64,000 bases of DNA from Novosphingobium sp. FKTRR1 (GTDB lineage Bacteria > Pseudomonadota > Alphaproteobacteria > Sphingomonadales > Sphingomonadaceae), in the NCBI RefSeq assembly GCF_020404405.1, contig NZ_JAIZDA010000004.1, forward strand, positions 1 to 64,000, read 5' to 3'. Made by a program: the position numbers and the translations under genes. The notes beneath the pieces were generated by a model that saw only the letters and a list, made by a program, of their open reading frames with translations, was not told where the DNA came from and searched no databases. This document shows positions 26,393-37,149 of this stretch, piece after piece; positions within the stretch are counted from its first letter, which is position 1, and the number at the start of each line of letters is the position of its first letter.

Positions 26393-29038
26393 ATGACTTC
26401 GACGAACGAAATCCGCCGCTCCTTCCTCGACTTCTTTGGCTCGCGTGAGCACGAGATCGTGCCCTCTGCGCCCTTGGTGCCGTACAACGATCCCACGTTG
26501 ATGTTTACCAACGCCGGGATGGTGCCGTTCAAGAACGTGTTCACCGGGCTGGAAACACGGCCCTACCGCCGTGCCACGTCATCGCAGAAGTGCGTGCGCG
26601 CCGGCGGCAAACACAACGATCTGGACAATGTCGGCTACACCGCGCGGCACCACACGTTCTTTGAAATGCTGGGCAATTTCTCGTTCGGCGACTATTTCAA
26701 AGAACAGGCGATCCTCAATGCCTGGACCCTGCTGACCAAAGTATGGGGCTTGCCCGAGGAAAAGCTGCTCGTCACGGTGTATCACACCGACGATGAAGCG
26801 TTCGCGCTGTGGCAGAAGATCGCCGGGCTTCCCGAGAGCAAGATCATCCGCATTCCCACCAAGGACAACTTCTGGGCGATGGGTGACGATGGCCCATGCG
26901 GTCCGTGCTCGGAAATCTTCTTTGACCATGGCGACCACATCTGGGGCGGCCCACCGGGGTCGGCGGACGAGGATGGCGACCGGTTCATCGAGATCTGGAA
27001 TCTGGTGTTCATGCAGTTCGAGCAGACGGCGGGCGAGATCACCGGCAACCTGCCGCGCCCCAGCATCGACACCGGCATGGGGTTGGAGCGTATCGCCGCG
27101 GTCATGCAGGGCGAGCACGACAACTATGACACCGACACCTTCCGCGCGCTGATCGCCGCCAGCGAGAGCCTGACGGGCGTGAAGGCGCAGGGCGAACAGC
27201 GCGCCAGCCATCGCGTGATTGCCGACCATCTGCGCTCGTCGAGCTTCCTGCTTGCCGATGGCGTATTGCCCAGCAACGAGGGGCGCGGTTATGTGCTGCG
27301 CCGGATCATGCGCCGGGCGATGCGCCATGCCCACTTGCTGGGGGCGAAGGATCCGCTGATGCACCGTCTGGTCGGCGGGTTGGTCACCGAAATGGGGCAG
27401 GCCTTCCCCGAACTCGGCCGCGCGCAACCGCTGATCGAGGAAACGCTGCTGCGCGAGGAAGTGCAGTTCCGCCGCACGCTGGCCAATGGCCTGCGCCTGC
27501 TCGACGAGGCCACCGGCACGCTGGGCGAGGGCGACAAGCTGCCCGGCGCAACCGCGTTCCGGCTCTATGACACGTTCGGCTTCCCCTACGACCTGACCGA
27601 GGACGCCTTGCGCGCGCGCGGGATCAGCGTCGATCGCGATGGCTTCGACAGCGCGATGGCGCAGCAGAAGGCGGCGGCGCGCGCGGCGTGGAAGGGTTCG
27701 GGGCAGGCTGCCGACAGCGAAGTATGGTTCGACATTGCCGAACGCCACGGCGCGACCGAGTTCACCGGTTATACCGCCACGGTCGGCGAAGGCGTGGTCG
27801 TGGCGCTGGTCCGCGACGGCAAGGAAGTCGATGCGGCAAGCGCCGGCGACAGCGTTACCGTGCTGACCAACCAGACGCCGTTCTATGGCGAATCGGGCGG
27901 GCAAACCGGCGACACCGGCACGATCACCGGTGCCGATGGATTGGTGCTGACGGTCAGCGACACGGCCAAGCCGCTCGGTCGGCTGCATGCCCATTCTGCC
28001 ACGGTCGAGGCCGGGACGATCCGCGTCGGCGATGCGGTGGTATTGACGGTTGATGTGGCGCGGCGTGACGCCACCCGCGCCAACCACTCGGCCACGCACT
28101 TGCTGCATGCGGCGCTGCGCAACCGTTTGGGCGCGCATGTGACGCAGAAAGGCTCGCTGGTCGCGCCCGACCGGCTGCGCTTCGACTATTCGCACCCGAC
28201 CGCACTCAGCGCCGAGGACATCGCGGTGATCGAGGCCGAGGTCAACGCCGAGATTCGCGCGAACGAAGCGGTGACGACCCGGCTGATGACGCCCGACGAT
28301 GCGATCGAGGCCGGGGCCATGGCGCTGTTCGGCGAGAAGTACGGCGACGAAGTGCGCGTGCTGACGATGGGCCGCGTCACCGACAAGCCCTATTCGCTGG
28401 AGCTGTGCGGCGGCACCCACGTGCACGCGCTGGGTGACATCGGCGTGTTCCGCATCATCGGCGAAAGCGCGGTCAGTTCGGGCGTTCGCCGGATCGAAGC
28501 GGTCACCGGCGAAGGCGCGCGGCAGTGGCTGGTCGGCCGCGAGGAAGCGCTCAAGGCAACCGCCAGCCTGCTGCGCACCACGCCTGACGACGTGGAAGCG
28601 CGCGTGGCGGCGCTGCTCGACGAGCGGCGCAAGCTGGAGCGCGAACTGGCCGAGGCGCGCAAGGCGCTGGCGCTGGGCGGCGGCGGGGCCAAGGCCGAAA
28701 CCGCCGACGAGGACATCGGCGGGGTCAAGTTCGCGGGGCAAGTGCTCGAAGGGCTCGATCCCAAGGATTTGCGCGGACTGCTCGATCAGGCCAAGCAGCG
28801 TCTGGGCTCGGGTGTGGCGGTGATCGTTGCGGTCAACGAGGGTAAGGCGAGCATCGCGGCGGCGGTGACCGAGGACTTGCTCGGGCGCATCAGCGCGGTC
28901 GATCTGGTGCGTGCTGGCGTTGCCGCGCTTGGCGGCAAGGGCGGCGGCGGACGGCCCGACATGGCGCAGGGCGGCGGCCCTGATGGCGACAAGGCGGGCG
29001 AGGCGCTGGCCGCAGTGCGCGCGGTGCTGGCCGGATAA
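26393..29038 (+). CDS. alaS: Alanyl-tRNA synthetase
   Basis: An 881-residue class II synthetase charging tRNA-Ala. The N-terminal catalytic core ([30 protein letters not shown], the [19 protein letters not shown] region), the editing domain with its zinc ligands ([12 protein letters not shown] and [14 protein letters not shown]) and the C-terminal oligomerisation/tRNA-elbow domain with a Gly-rich end ([16 protein letters not shown]) are all complete. The start is the ATG at 26393, since the frame continues upstream through the preceding gene without homology. The length is normal. Confidence 0.97.
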   Translation: MTSTNEIRRSFLDFFGSREHEIVPSAPLVPYNDPTLMFTNAGMVPFKNVFTGLETRPYRRATSSQKCVRAGGKHNDLDNVGYTARHHTFFEMLGNFSFGDYFKEQAILNAWTLLTKVWGLPEEKLLVTVYHTDDEAFALWQKIAGLPESKIIRIPTKDNFWAMGDDGPCGPCSEIFFDHGDHIWGGPPGSADEDGDRFIEIWNLVFMQFEQTAGEITGNLPRPSIDTGMGLERIAAVMQGEHDNYDTDTFRALIAASESLTGVKAQGEQRASHRVIADHLRSSSFLLADGVLPSNEGRGYVLRRIMRRAMRHAHLLGAKDPLMHRLVGGLVTEMGQAFPELGRAQPLIEETLLREEVQFRRTLANGLRLLDEATGTLGEGDKLPGATAFRLYDTFGFPYDLTEDALRARGISVDRDGFDSAMAQQKAAARAAWKGSGQAADSEVWFDIAERHGATEFTGYTATVGEGVVVALVRDGKEVDAASAGDSVTVLTNQTPFYGESGGQTGDTGTITGADGLVLTVSDTAKPLGRLHAHSATVEAGTIRVGDAVVLTVDVARRDATRANHSATHLLHAALRNRLGAHVTQKGSLVAPDRLRFDYSHPTALSAEDIAVIEAEVNAEIRANEAVTTRLMTPDDAIEAGAMALFGEKYGDEVRVLTMGRVTDKPYSLELCGGTHVHALGDIGVFRIIGESAVSSGVRRIEAVTGEGARQWLVGREEALKATASLLRTTPDDVEARVAALLDERRKLERELAEARKALALGGGGAKAETADEDIGGVKFAGQVLEGLDPKDLRGLLDQAKQRLGSGVAVIVAVNEGKASIAAAVTEDLLGRISAVDLVRAGVAALGGKGGGGRPDMAQGGGPDGDKAGEALAAVRAVLAG

Positions 29039-29154
29039 CAGTCCTGAGAGGGTCGGTGCCGCACGATCGGGCACAACCCTTTTTCAGCAATGCGCTTGCC
29101 GCTGGGCCGGTTCGCCCGGTACGCCTGCGCCCGCAACATCGGGTGGAGGATTCT

Positions 29155-31206
29155 ATGCAGGGGCAATCAGGCCGGACGCGATCGACCGTAACGGCGATGC
29201 GGGTCGGGGCCATGCTGGCAACGCTGGCGGCGGGCACAGCATTGCAGGCGCAACCGGCGCCCGCGCCGCATCCGCTGACGATCGACGACATCATGGCGCT
29301 CAAGACCGTCGGCGGGCTGACCTGCTCGCCCGATGGCAAGCAGGCGGCTTATCTGGTCGGCACGGTCGATGCCAAGGCCGACAAGCGGCATCAGGCGCTG
29401 TGGCTCGCCGATCTTGCGGGCGATGCCCCGCGCGTGCTGGTCGATAACCCCGACGGGGTGGCCGATGCCCAGTTCACGCCGGATGGCAAGGCGATCTCGT
29501 TCGTGGCCAAGCGGGGCAAGGACGAACACGCGCAGATCTGGGTGCTCGACCGGCGCGGCGGCGAGGCGCAGAAGCTGACCGACGTCAAGGGTGAAATCCT
29601 TGGCTACAAGTGGTCGCCCGATGCCCGGAGGCTGCTGCTCACCCTGTCCGACGCCAAGCCCGAAGGCCCCAAGGACGATCCCGAACGGCCCCGGCCGTTG
29701 GTGATCGACGGCACGCAGATCAAGGAGGATCGGCAGGGCTTCGTCACCGCCGAGGACCACGGGCATCTTTATGTGTTCGACGTGGCAACCAAAGCGCTGA
29801 CCCAGATCACGCCGAGCGGTATTGCCGACGAGACTGCGGCGGAATGGTCGCCCGATGGCAAGACCATCGCCTATCTGGCCGACCATCGGCTCGACCCGGC
29901 GGCGCCCGCAACCGACTGGCTGACGCTGGTTGCGCCCGAGGCCAAGGCCACCCCGCGGGTCGTCGCCAAGCTTGCCTATGCCTTTGGCCAGAAGCTGATC
30001 TGGTCGGCCGATGGCACCAGGATCGCGCACCTTTATGGCGATGTGGTCAAGGTCAATGAATATACCCAGCCGCATCTGGCACAGACGGTGCTGGCAACCG
30101 GCGTGACGACGCCAGTGGCCGGGGCCTTGCCGTATTCGGTCGCGTTCCCGGTTTCGTTGGGGGCAGGCAAAGTCGGGCTGGTCGCCGCCGACGACCGGCA
30201 CGAGGTGCCGTTGGTGGCGGACCTTGCCAGCGGTGCGGTGCAGCGGCTGGGCGATGGCAGCCTTGCCGTTGCGGACCAGTGCGACGCCCCCGATGCCAAG
30301 GCGCCGCGCGCAGTGATCGCCAGCGGCGATGGCAAGCCTAGCGAGGTCTATGCGCTTGAGGGCAACCGGTTTCGCGTGTTGACCAGCCACAACCGCGAGG
30401 TGGCCGCGCGCGTCGCGTGGGCGCCCGTGGAGGACTTTGCGGTCAAGGCCATCGACGGCAGCGAGGCACATGGCCTGCTGGTTCGTCCGCTCGGAGCGAA
30501 GCCCGGCACCCGCTATCCCGCCGTGATGTGGATCCATGGCGGGCCGACTGCGCAAGATGCGCACGAACTGGAAGCGATCAGCGACAACATGTTCCGCCAG
30601 TTGCTCGCCGCCAACGGCTATGCCGCGCTGGCGCTGAATTACCGGGGCAGTTCGGGCCGGGGTGACGACTATGCCCGCACGATCGCCGCCGACTGGGGCA
30701 ACAAGGAGGTCAAGGATCTGCACGCGGCCTATGACTGGGCGGTGGCGCAAGGCTTTGCCGATCCGGCGCGGTTGGGCTCGGGCGGATGGAGCTATGGCGG
30801 CATCCTCACCGACTTCCTGATCGTGCGCGACAATCGGGTGAAGGCGGCGATCAGCGGCGCGGGCGAGGGCAACATCTTCGCGCTGTTCGGGGTGGACCAA
30901 TACATCAAGCAGTATTCGCAGGAAATCGGCACGCCTTGGGGTGCGTTCGACCGCTATGTGCAAATGTCCGAACCGCTGCTGCACGCCGACCGGATCAAGA
31001 CGCCGACGCTGTTTCTGGGCGGCACGGCAGACGACAACGTGCCGTTGATCGGTGGCCAGCAACTTTATCAGGCGCTGAAGTTGACGGGTGTTCCGACGCG
31101 GCTGGTGGCCTATCCCGAAGAGTTCCACGGCATCCGCCGCCCCAGCTTCCAGCGCGACCGCTATGAGCGGGTGCTCGACTGGTATGGCCGCTACCTGAAG
31201 CCGTGA
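29155..31206 (+). CDS. Exported prolyl-oligopeptidase (S9) family peptidase
   Basis: A 683-residue protein with a signal peptide (RVGAMLATLAAGTALQAQP), an N-terminal beta-propeller (repeated WSPDG/FTPDGK blades) and a C-terminal alpha/beta hydrolase. The nucleophile is Ser546 in GGWSYGG, the acid Asp is in GGTADDNVP and the His in EEFHGIRRP, all in the order of dipeptidyl-peptidase IV/acylaminoacyl-peptidases. It likely degrades small peptides in the periplasm. The ATG at 29155 follows GGAGG; alaS ends 117 bases upstream, so it may be independently transcribed. Confidence 0.9.
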   Translation: MQGQSGRTRSTVTAMRVGAMLATLAAGTALQAQPAPAPHPLTIDDIMALKTVGGLTCSPDGKQAAYLVGTVDAKADKRHQALWLADLAGDAPRVLVDNPDGVADAQFTPDGKAISFVAKRGKDEHAQIWVLDRRGGEAQKLTDVKGEILGYKWSPDARRLLLTLSDAKPEGPKDDPERPRPLVIDGTQIKEDRQGFVTAEDHGHLYVFDVATKALTQITPSGIADETAAEWSPDGKTIAYLADHRLDPAAPATDWLTLVAPEAKATPRVVAKLAYAFGQKLIWSADGTRIAHLYGDVVKVNEYTQPHLAQTVLATGVTTPVAGALPYSVAFPVSLGAGKVGLVAADDRHEVPLVADLASGAVQRLGDGSLAVADQCDAPDAKAPRAVIASGDGKPSEVYALEGNRFRVLTSHNREVAARVAWAPVEDFAVKAIDGSEAHGLLVRPLGAKPGTRYPAVMWIHGGPTAQDAHELEAISDNMFRQLLAANGYAALALNYRGSSGRGDDYARTIAADWGNKEVKDLHAAYDWAVAQGFADPARLGSGGWSYGGILTDFLIVRDNRVKAAISGAGEGNIFALFGVDQYIKQYSQEIGTPWGAFDRYVQMSEPLLHADRIKTPTLFLGGTADDNVPLIGGQQLYQALKLTGVPTRLVAYPEEFHGIRRPSFQRDRYERVLDWYGRYLKP

Positions 31207-31222
31207 CTGGATCTCGCGCGGC

Positions 31223-33007
31223 CTAAACCTCGCGTGGACGAAGGCGGCGGGTCTTGAGCCGGGGCGGGCTGTCCAGCTCGCCCTCGGCCATGATCTGGCG
31301 GCGCAGTTCGTCGCGCTTTTCGTGGATCGAGGCGATCACCGGGCCCATCGCCGTGCCAAGGTCGACCAGCACCGCTTCGGACAGTTGCAACGAGCTTTCC
31401 AGCGTTTCGGGCACGGCATGGCTAGCCCCCGCGCGGTACAACTCGGCAGCATGGCTGGCATCGCGCGCGCGGGCGATCATCAGCAGATCGGGCAGGGCTG
31501 CGCGCAACCGTTTGACGATGCGCACCGCCAGCACCGGCTCGTCCATCGTCAGCACCAGCGCGCGGGTGTTGGTCAGGTCCAACCGGTCGAGCGTTGCGGG
31601 GCTGTCGATATTGCCGAACAGTACCGGCAGGCCCTCAGCCCGTGCGGCGCGGACGATCGCGGGGTCGCTGTCGATGGCGCGGAACGACAGTCCATGCACC
31701 TTGAGCATGTCACCGATCAGGCGCCCTACGCGCCCGAAGCCCAGAATCACCACGTCGGTGTGGGCGATGGGTGCAGGGGGCTCTGCGGCTGCCCCGCTGC
31801 GGGCTTCGGACCGCTCGACCCGGCGGCCCGACAATTCGCCGAGTTTGGCCAGCAGTGGCGTGATGGTCAGGCCGATGGCGGTGACGATCTGCCAGAACTG
31901 TGCGGTGTCGGCGGCGATCAGCCGGGCTTGCGTGGCTGCGGTCAGGACGATCAGCGTCGTTTCAGAGGGGCTGGCCATCAGGATGCCGGTCTGCAACGCG
32001 GTGGCACGGTCCTTGCCGACAATGCGCAAGGCAATCGCGGTGACCACCGTCTTGATCAGCACCACCCCCGCCACGGCCAGCGCCAGTTGCCAGCCTTGTG
32101 CCCACACTTGCCGCAAGTCGATGCCCATGCCCACCGTGATCAGGAACACCCCGAGCGCGAGGCCCTTGAACGGTTTGGTGATCGCTTCGACCTCGCCGTG
32201 ATAGGCGGTTTCGGCAATCAGCAGTCCGGCCAGCAGCGCGCCCATGATCGGCGACAGGCCAACCGCTCCGGTCGCCAGCGACGACACGATCACCACCAGC
32301 AGGCTGGCGGCAAGGAACAGTTCGGGGCTTTTCGTCCCCGCCGCCTGGGCAAACAGGCGCGGCAGCAGCAACTTGCCCGCGATCAGCAGGACGGCAACGA
32401 CCAGCGCGCCTTGCCACAGAGTCGTGACGATGTCGGGCGCATCGACCGATCCTGCGGGCGCCAGCGCGCCCAGCAGGAAGATGATCGGAACCAGCGCGAT
32501 ATCCTCGAACAGCAGCATCGCCAGCGCACCGCGCCCGACCGCGCCTTGGGTGCCCGAGATCGGCAGTACCAGCGCGGTCGATGACAGCGCCAGCGCCAGC
32601 CCCAGCCCGAGGCCGCCAACCGTGCTTTCACCCGACGTGCGCAAGGCGATGGCCAGCAGCCCTGCCGATACCAGCAGTTCCATCGGGCCAAGACCAAACA
32701 CCAGACGCCGCATCGCCCACAACCGCCCGAACGACAGTTCCAGCCCGATCTCGAACAGCAGCAGCACGATGCCGAATTCGGCAAAGGGTTCGATCGCGTG
32801 CGGATCGGTGATCGTGATATGGTAGAGCCATGGATGCTGCGGCACCATCGCGCCCAGGCCATAGGGGCCGACCGCCAGTCCCACCAGAATGAAACCGATG
32901 ATCGGCGTTATCCGCACCCGCGCGAAGGCGGGGATGACGATTCCCGCCGCACCCAGAATTACCAGCGCGTCGCTGAGCGCGGTCGAAGGAACGATTGATC
33001 CAGACAT
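31223..33007 (-). CDS. CPA2 monovalent cation:proton antiporter with TrkA-N domain (KefB/YbaL type)
   Basis: A 594-residue inner-membrane protein with about 12-13 transmembrane helices in the first 390 residues (TPIIGFILVGLAVGP, FGIVLLLFEIGLELSF, GLSPIMGALLAGLLIAET). A cytosolic Rossmann-type RCK/TrkA-N domain follows (VVILGFGRVGRLIG near residue 420, then IDSDP). Such proteins exchange K+ or Na+ for protons and are gated by NAD(H) or glutathione adducts. The C-terminal helical tail (RDELRRQIMAEGEL) is typical. Transcribed alone, convergent with the S9 peptidase. Confidence 0.9.
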   Translation of the reverse strand: MSGSIVPSTALSDALVILGAAGIVIPAFARVRITPIIGFILVGLAVGPYGLGAMVPQHPWLYHITITDPHAIEPFAEFGIVLLLFEIGLELSFGRLWAMRRLVFGLGPMELLVSAGLLAIALRTSGESTVGGLGLGLALALSSTALVLPISGTQGAVGRGALAMLLFEDIALVPIIFLLGALAPAGSVDAPDIVTTLWQGALVVAVLLIAGKLLLPRLFAQAAGTKSPELFLAASLLVVIVSSLATGAVGLSPIMGALLAGLLIAETAYHGEVEAITKPFKGLALGVFLITVGMGIDLRQVWAQGWQLALAVAGVVLIKTVVTAIALRIVGKDRATALQTGILMASPSETTLIVLTAATQARLIAADTAQFWQIVTAIGLTITPLLAKLGELSGRRVERSEARSGAAAEPPAPIAHTDVVILGFGRVGRLIGDMLKVHGLSFRAIDSDPAIVRAARAEGLPVLFGNIDSPATLDRLDLTNTRALVLTMDEPVLAVRIVKRLRAALPDLLMIARARDASHAAELYRAGASHAVPETLESSLQLSEAVLVDLGTAMGPVIASIHEKRDELRRQIMAEGELDSPPRLKTRRLRPREV

Positions 33008-33087
33008 TATCGCAGCTTAGGCGAGGGATCGCGCATCCGCCAGCCGCAATGGGCTGGTTTGGTAGCATGCGGGGCCGGGGCCGGGCC

Positions 33088-34608
33088 TCAGCCCTCGTCG
33101 TGGGGGCGCCAGGGGTCGAGACAGGTCATCACGGCACGCTCGAACCGGCGCGCGGCAAGATCGGTCGGACTGATCCAGAACTGCACGATGCGCCCGTCGA
33201 AATGATGGCCCAGTGCCCGATTGCCGACAAGTTCGATCAGCAACAGATGGCTTTGCGCCAGCGGCGGCGCCTCGCCTGCGATACCGCTGGGGGCGGAAAG
33301 CATGCGGTCGGGCCGGTCGGCGATGATCCGGCCATCGGCGCACGTGGCCAGAGCGTGTCGCGCGGCGATGCGGGCAAGGATGGGGCTGGGCACGTCGGCT
33401 GCGCTGCCCGGAAAGGCGTGCAGTCCCGTCTCGATCGCCGCTTCGAACGCGCGCGGACCGACCAGTCGCGCCAGTTCGTCCTGTTCCGCGAACCATTGGT
33501 TGAACACGGCGCGCACCCCGCTGTCGAGTGGATCGAACGCGGCATTGCGCGCGGCATGGTCGTGCCATTCGATCGCCTCGTCGCGAGTCCGTGCGATCGC
33601 GAGCAGCCGCTCGCTTTCAGACAGACCCGGCCATAACGAGGGTGAGGGGATGCGCGCGGCGCGGTCGGCTTCCTGCACCAGTTGCGCGGTCACGATCTGC
33701 ACCGACAGCCAGTCACGCGGGAAACCGCTCCACGGGGGCTGCAGGGCGGGAAAGTCCCGCGCGCTGATCGGATCGAACGGCACCGGCTGGCCTTGTGCTG
33801 CCAGCAGCGCGGGCCCAACCGCATCCGTTTCGGGCCATATCGGAACAGTCTGGGCAGGATCGGTCGCGGGCAAGTCAATCACGATCGGGCGAAACCGCCA
33901 GCATGGCAACACTGGGGTTCCCGTGGCGCCGGGCAAGACCCATGGCCAAGCGGTTGCGGCAGCCGCGCCAAAAGCGGGGGCCAGGTCGGGCGGCAGCGCG
34001 ACATCGCCCGCACCCGCGCCGACTTCTCCAGTATGCCAGATGACGGCAAAATCGCCTTGCAGGCCGTCGGTCAGGTCGACGAACAGCCACAGCAAACCGT
34101 GATCGGGCAACAGTTCGAGCCGTCCGGCAGGAGCCACCTCTGCCAGATCGATCTGGGCGAGAAAGTGCAGCGGCCGCCCGTGCGTATGGCCGCGCGGCCA
34201 GACAAAACCAGCCGAAGCCGACGGAAGGCCGCCGAACCAGCCAAGACCCTGTGGTTGCGGCGATGCGCTGGTGGGGTCGGTCGGAAAGTCCTGACGGAAC
34301 ACGATCGCCTGACCGGCGGCCCGTTTCAGCACGGGGGAGATGGTTGGTTGGAGCGCCATTTCGGGCGCCGCGTCCGCCCCTTCGACTGCCGGCACGAGGT
34401 TTCGGATCGAGCGTCTGCGACCTGCCGATGGAGCGGGTGCTTCCGCAACCGAGGGCGACGCATCGCCCTGTATCGCTTTGGCTTTGCGGGCAATCGGGCG
34501 AGACTTGGGCGTGCCTCGGCTGCGCTCGCGGCTGGATTGCACCAGCAGGACAAGCAACCCGATCAGCCCAATCAGGCTTGCCGAGAAGATTGCCACCAGC
34601 ATCACCAC
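33088..34608 (-). CDS. DUF1963 domain protein with N-terminal membrane anchor
   Basis: A 506-residue protein: one N-terminal transmembrane helix (LVAIFSASLIGLIGLLVLLVQ), a basic Ser/Pro linker (to about 90), then a YwqG-like DUF1963 body (GWFGGLPSASAGFVWPRG, PLHFLAQIDLAEVAP, LWLFVDL). It ends with the matching C-terminal module (SHLLLIELVGN ... DGRIVQFWISPTDLAARRFE). The function of DUF1963 is unknown. Two GTG codons precede an ATG at 34602; GGGAG is spaced best for the GTG at 34608. Confidence 0.82.
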   Translation of the reverse strand: MVMLVAIFSASLIGLIGLLVLLVQSSRERSRGTPKSRPIARKAKAIQGDASPSVAEAPAPSAGRRRSIRNLVPAVEGADAAPEMALQPTISPVLKRAAGQAIVFRQDFPTDPTSASPQPQGLGWFGGLPSASAGFVWPRGHTHGRPLHFLAQIDLAEVAPAGRLELLPDHGLLWLFVDLTDGLQGDFAVIWHTGEVGAGAGDVALPPDLAPAFGAAAATAWPWVLPGATGTPVLPCWRFRPIVIDLPATDPAQTVPIWPETDAVGPALLAAQGQPVPFDPISARDFPALQPPWSGFPRDWLSVQIVTAQLVQEADRAARIPSPSLWPGLSESERLLAIARTRDEAIEWHDHAARNAAFDPLDSGVRAVFNQWFAEQDELARLVGPRAFEAAIETGLHAFPGSAADVPSPILARIAARHALATCADGRIIADRPDRMLSAPSGIAGEAPPLAQSHLLLIELVGNRALGHHFDGRIVQFWISPTDLAARRFERAVMTCLDPWRPHDEG

Positions 34609-34718
34609 GCCCGTTATTCTCCCTGCTGCCTGTTGCCCGCAGTCTTTGAACCGGAAAAGGTTGTAACGGCCTTAACCAGATTGCCCAAACCGGACAAGCC
34701 GGACTGTTTTCAATACAA

Positions 34719-34746
34719 AAAGGCCCCGGACTCTGCCGGGGCCTTT
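34719..34746 (-). terminator. icd terminator
   Basis: AAAGGCCCCGG and CCGGGGCCTTT form an 11-bp stem 28 bases after the icd stop, with a T5 run following on the minus strand; it would also work on the plus strand. Confidence 0.8.
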
Positions 34747-34773
34747 GCAGTCAAGTGGCTGAAACGCAGAGGG

Positions 34774-35997
34774 TCACCCCCAGGTCGTCATCGCCGTTTC
34801 AAGATTCTGGACGATCGCCTCGAAGAACTTCTCGGTGGTCATCCACGGCTGGTTGGGGCCGATCAGGATTGCCAGATCCTTGGTCATCGCGCCGCTTTCG
34901 ACGGTTTCGATGCAGACCCGCTCCAGCGTTTCGGCAAACTTCACCACATCGGGCGTGTCGTCGAACTTGCCGCGATAGATCAGGCCGCGCGTCCACGCGA
35001 AGATCGACGCGATCGGGTTGGTCGAAGTCTGCTTGCCCTGCTGGTGCTGGCGATAGTGGCGCGTGACGGTGCCGTGCGCCGCTTCTGCTTCCACGGTCTT
35101 GCCATCGGGCGTCATCAGCACCGAAGTCATCAGGCCGAGCGAGCCGAACCCTTGCGCAACAGTGTCGGACTGCACGTCGCCGTCGTAGTTCTTGCAGGCC
35201 CACACGAACTTGCCCGACCACTTGAGCGCCGAGGCGACCATGTCGTCGATCAGGCGGTGTTCGTAGACGATGCCTGCCGCCGCGAACTTTTCCTTGAAGC
35301 CTTCGGTGTCGAACACTTCCTGGAACAGATCCTTGAATCGGCCGTCATAGGCCTTGAGGATCGTGTTCTTGGTCGACAGATACACCGGCCAGCCAAGGTT
35401 CAGGCCATAGTTGAACGAGGCGCGGGCGAAATCGCGGATCGAATCGTCGAGGTTGTACATCGCCATCGCAACGCCACCCGACGGGTAGTTGAACACCTCG
35501 CGGTCGATCACTTCGCCGTTGTCGCCTTCCCAGATCAGGCGCAGCTTGCCCGGACCCGGAACGACGAAATCGGTGGCGCGGTACTGGTCGCCGAACGCAT
35601 GGCGGCCGACCACGATGGGATCGGTCCAGCCCGGAACCAGGCGGGGCACGTTCTGGATCACGATCGGTTCCCGGAACACCACGCCGCCCAGAATGTTGCG
35701 GATCGTGCCGTTGGGCGACTTCCACATCTGCTTGAGGCCGAATTCCTCCACGCGCGCTTCATCGGGGGTGATCGTGGCGCACTTCACGCCCACGCCATAT
35801 TCCTTGATCGCGTTGGCCGAGTCGATGGTGATCTGGTCGTTGGTCTCGTCGCGCTTCTCGACCGACAGATCGTAGTACTTCAGATCGATGTCGAGATAGG
35901 GGAGGATCAGCCGCTCGCGGATCCATTGCCAGATGATCCGGGTCATTTCATCGCCGTCAAGTTCGACGACCGGGTTCTTCACCTTGATCTTCGCCAT
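34774..35997 (-). CDS. icd: NADP-dependent isocitrate dehydrogenase
   Basis: A 407-residue homodimeric enzyme of the eukaryote-like type II ICDH group, oxidatively decarboxylating isocitrate to 2-oxoglutarate in the TCA cycle. The N-terminal [18 protein letters not shown], the substrate segment [15 protein letters not shown], and the NADP-binding [17 protein letters not shown] are all recognisable. The start ATG is at 35997. It has its own terminator and 178 bases separate it from the divergent crotonase gene. Confidence 0.96.
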   Translation of the reverse strand: MAKIKVKNPVVELDGDEMTRIIWQWIRERLILPYLDIDLKYYDLSVEKRDETNDQITIDSANAIKEYGVGVKCATITPDEARVEEFGLKQMWKSPNGTIRNILGGVVFREPIVIQNVPRLVPGWTDPIVVGRHAFGDQYRATDFVVPGPGKLRLIWEGDNGEVIDREVFNYPSGGVAMAMYNLDDSIRDFARASFNYGLNLGWPVYLSTKNTILKAYDGRFKDLFQEVFDTEGFKEKFAAAGIVYEHRLIDDMVASALKWSGKFVWACKNYDGDVQSDTVAQGFGSLGLMTSVLMTPDGKTVEAEAAHGTVTRHYRQHQQGKQTSTNPIASIFAWTRGLIYRGKFDDTPDVVKFAETLERVCIETVESGAMTKDLAILIGPNQPWMTTEKFFEAIVQNLETAMTTWG

Positions 35998-36175
35998 GTT
36001 CGTCCTGTCCGCGTCCTGGGGGAGGTTTTGCGGTTCCCTTAGCAGGTGGGCAGCAACGTGCAAGGTGGGGGGCAAAAAGGCGCATCCGAACCTCAGGGGA
36101 CTGGACAGCGCCGCTGTTGCGCGCCAAACCGCTTAATCGAACGATTAATCGTCACCAGATCGTGGAGGATGTCTC

Positions 36176-36943
36176 ATGAGCGAAGCAGCCGAAGTTCTCA
36201 CCGAAGTGGACGGCAACGTCCTGATCGTCACCATCAACCGGCCCGATGCCAAGAACGCGATGAACAAGGCTGCGGCCGAGGGCATTTCTGCGGCAATGGA
36301 CCGGCTTGACGCCGATCCCGACTTGCGTGCGGCGATCCTCACCGGCGCAGGAGGCACGTTCTGTTCGGGCATGGACCTCAAGGGCTTTCTGCGCGGCGAG
36401 TCGCCCAGCATTCCCGGGCGCGGCTTTGGCGGTTTGTCGCAATGGACGCCCAAAAAGCCGGTGATCGCGGCCGTTGACGGCTACGCGCTGGCAGGGGGCA
36501 TGGAGCTGGCCCTTTCGTGCGACCTGATCGTGGCCAGCGCCTCTTCCAGATTCGGCATCCCCGAAGCCAAGCGCGGTCTTGCCGCCGCTGCCGGGGGCCT
36601 GATCAAGCTGCCGCGCCAGATCCCGCCGCGCATCGCCATGGAACTGGCGCTTACCGGTGACTTCATCACCGCGCAGCGCGCCTATGAGCTGGGCTTCATC
36701 AACCAGATCGTCGACGGACCTTCGCTCGATGCGGCCAAAGTGCTGGCTGCACGAGTCGCCGAAAACGGCCCGCTCGCGCTTATCGCCAGCAAGGCGATCG
36801 TTCGCGATTCGCACGAATGGACCGAGGCAGAGATGTGGGACAAGCAGCAGGCCTACATCACGCCGGTGTTCACCTCGTCGGATGCGCGCGAAGGCGCCGC
36901 AGCCTTCGCCGAAAAGCGCAAGCCCAACTGGCAGGGCAAGTGA
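36176..36943 (+). CDS. Enoyl-CoA hydratase/isomerase (crotonase) family protein
   Basis: A 255-residue crotonase-fold protein. The two oxyanion-hole segments are present: GTFCSGMDLKGF (first) and AVDGYALAGGMELALSCD (second), with Glu in GIPEAKRGLAAAAGG at the position of a catalytic acid. The specificity (hydratase, isomerase, dehalogenase) cannot be read off. GGAGG lies 8 bases before the ATG. It is monocistronic, followed by a long hairpin at 36968. Confidence 0.9.
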   Translation: MSEAAEVLTEVDGNVLIVTINRPDAKNAMNKAAAEGISAAMDRLDADPDLRAAILTGAGGTFCSGMDLKGFLRGESPSIPGRGFGGLSQWTPKKPVIAAVDGYALAGGMELALSCDLIVASASSRFGIPEAKRGLAAAAGGLIKLPRQIPPRIAMELALTGDFITAQRAYELGFINQIVDGPSLDAAKVLAARVAENGPLALIASKAIVRDSHEWTEAEMWDKQQAYITPVFTSSDAREGAAAFAEKRKPNWQGK

Positions 36944-36967
36944 GCGCCAGCGCATGACATGATCGGA

Positions 36968-37006
36968 CCGGCGCATGGCGGCAGGATTCCTGCTGCCATG
37001 CGCCGG
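36968..37006 (+). terminator. Long hairpin after crotonase gene
   Basis: A stem of about 18 bp (CCGGCGCATGGC... with ...GCCATGCGCCGG, one G-U) lies 25 bases after the stop codon. There is no U tract, so it may act with Rho or protect the 3' end. Confidence 0.5.
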
Positions 37007-37149
37007 TTGCAGTCGTGGGGCTGACCGGGCGGCCAACACCTGACGCCAGCAAGACACTGCGGCTGTTACGGAGGGTTGAGCTGCGACCAAATTAACCGTG
37101 TTGCACAAGGATAGGTGCCTGAAATTCCTTTGGGACCGGGTACCGACGC

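Noticed and set aside
26579..29074. Open minus-strand frame of about 830 codons opposite alaS
   Set aside because: Antisense shadow of alaS; no recognisable domain.
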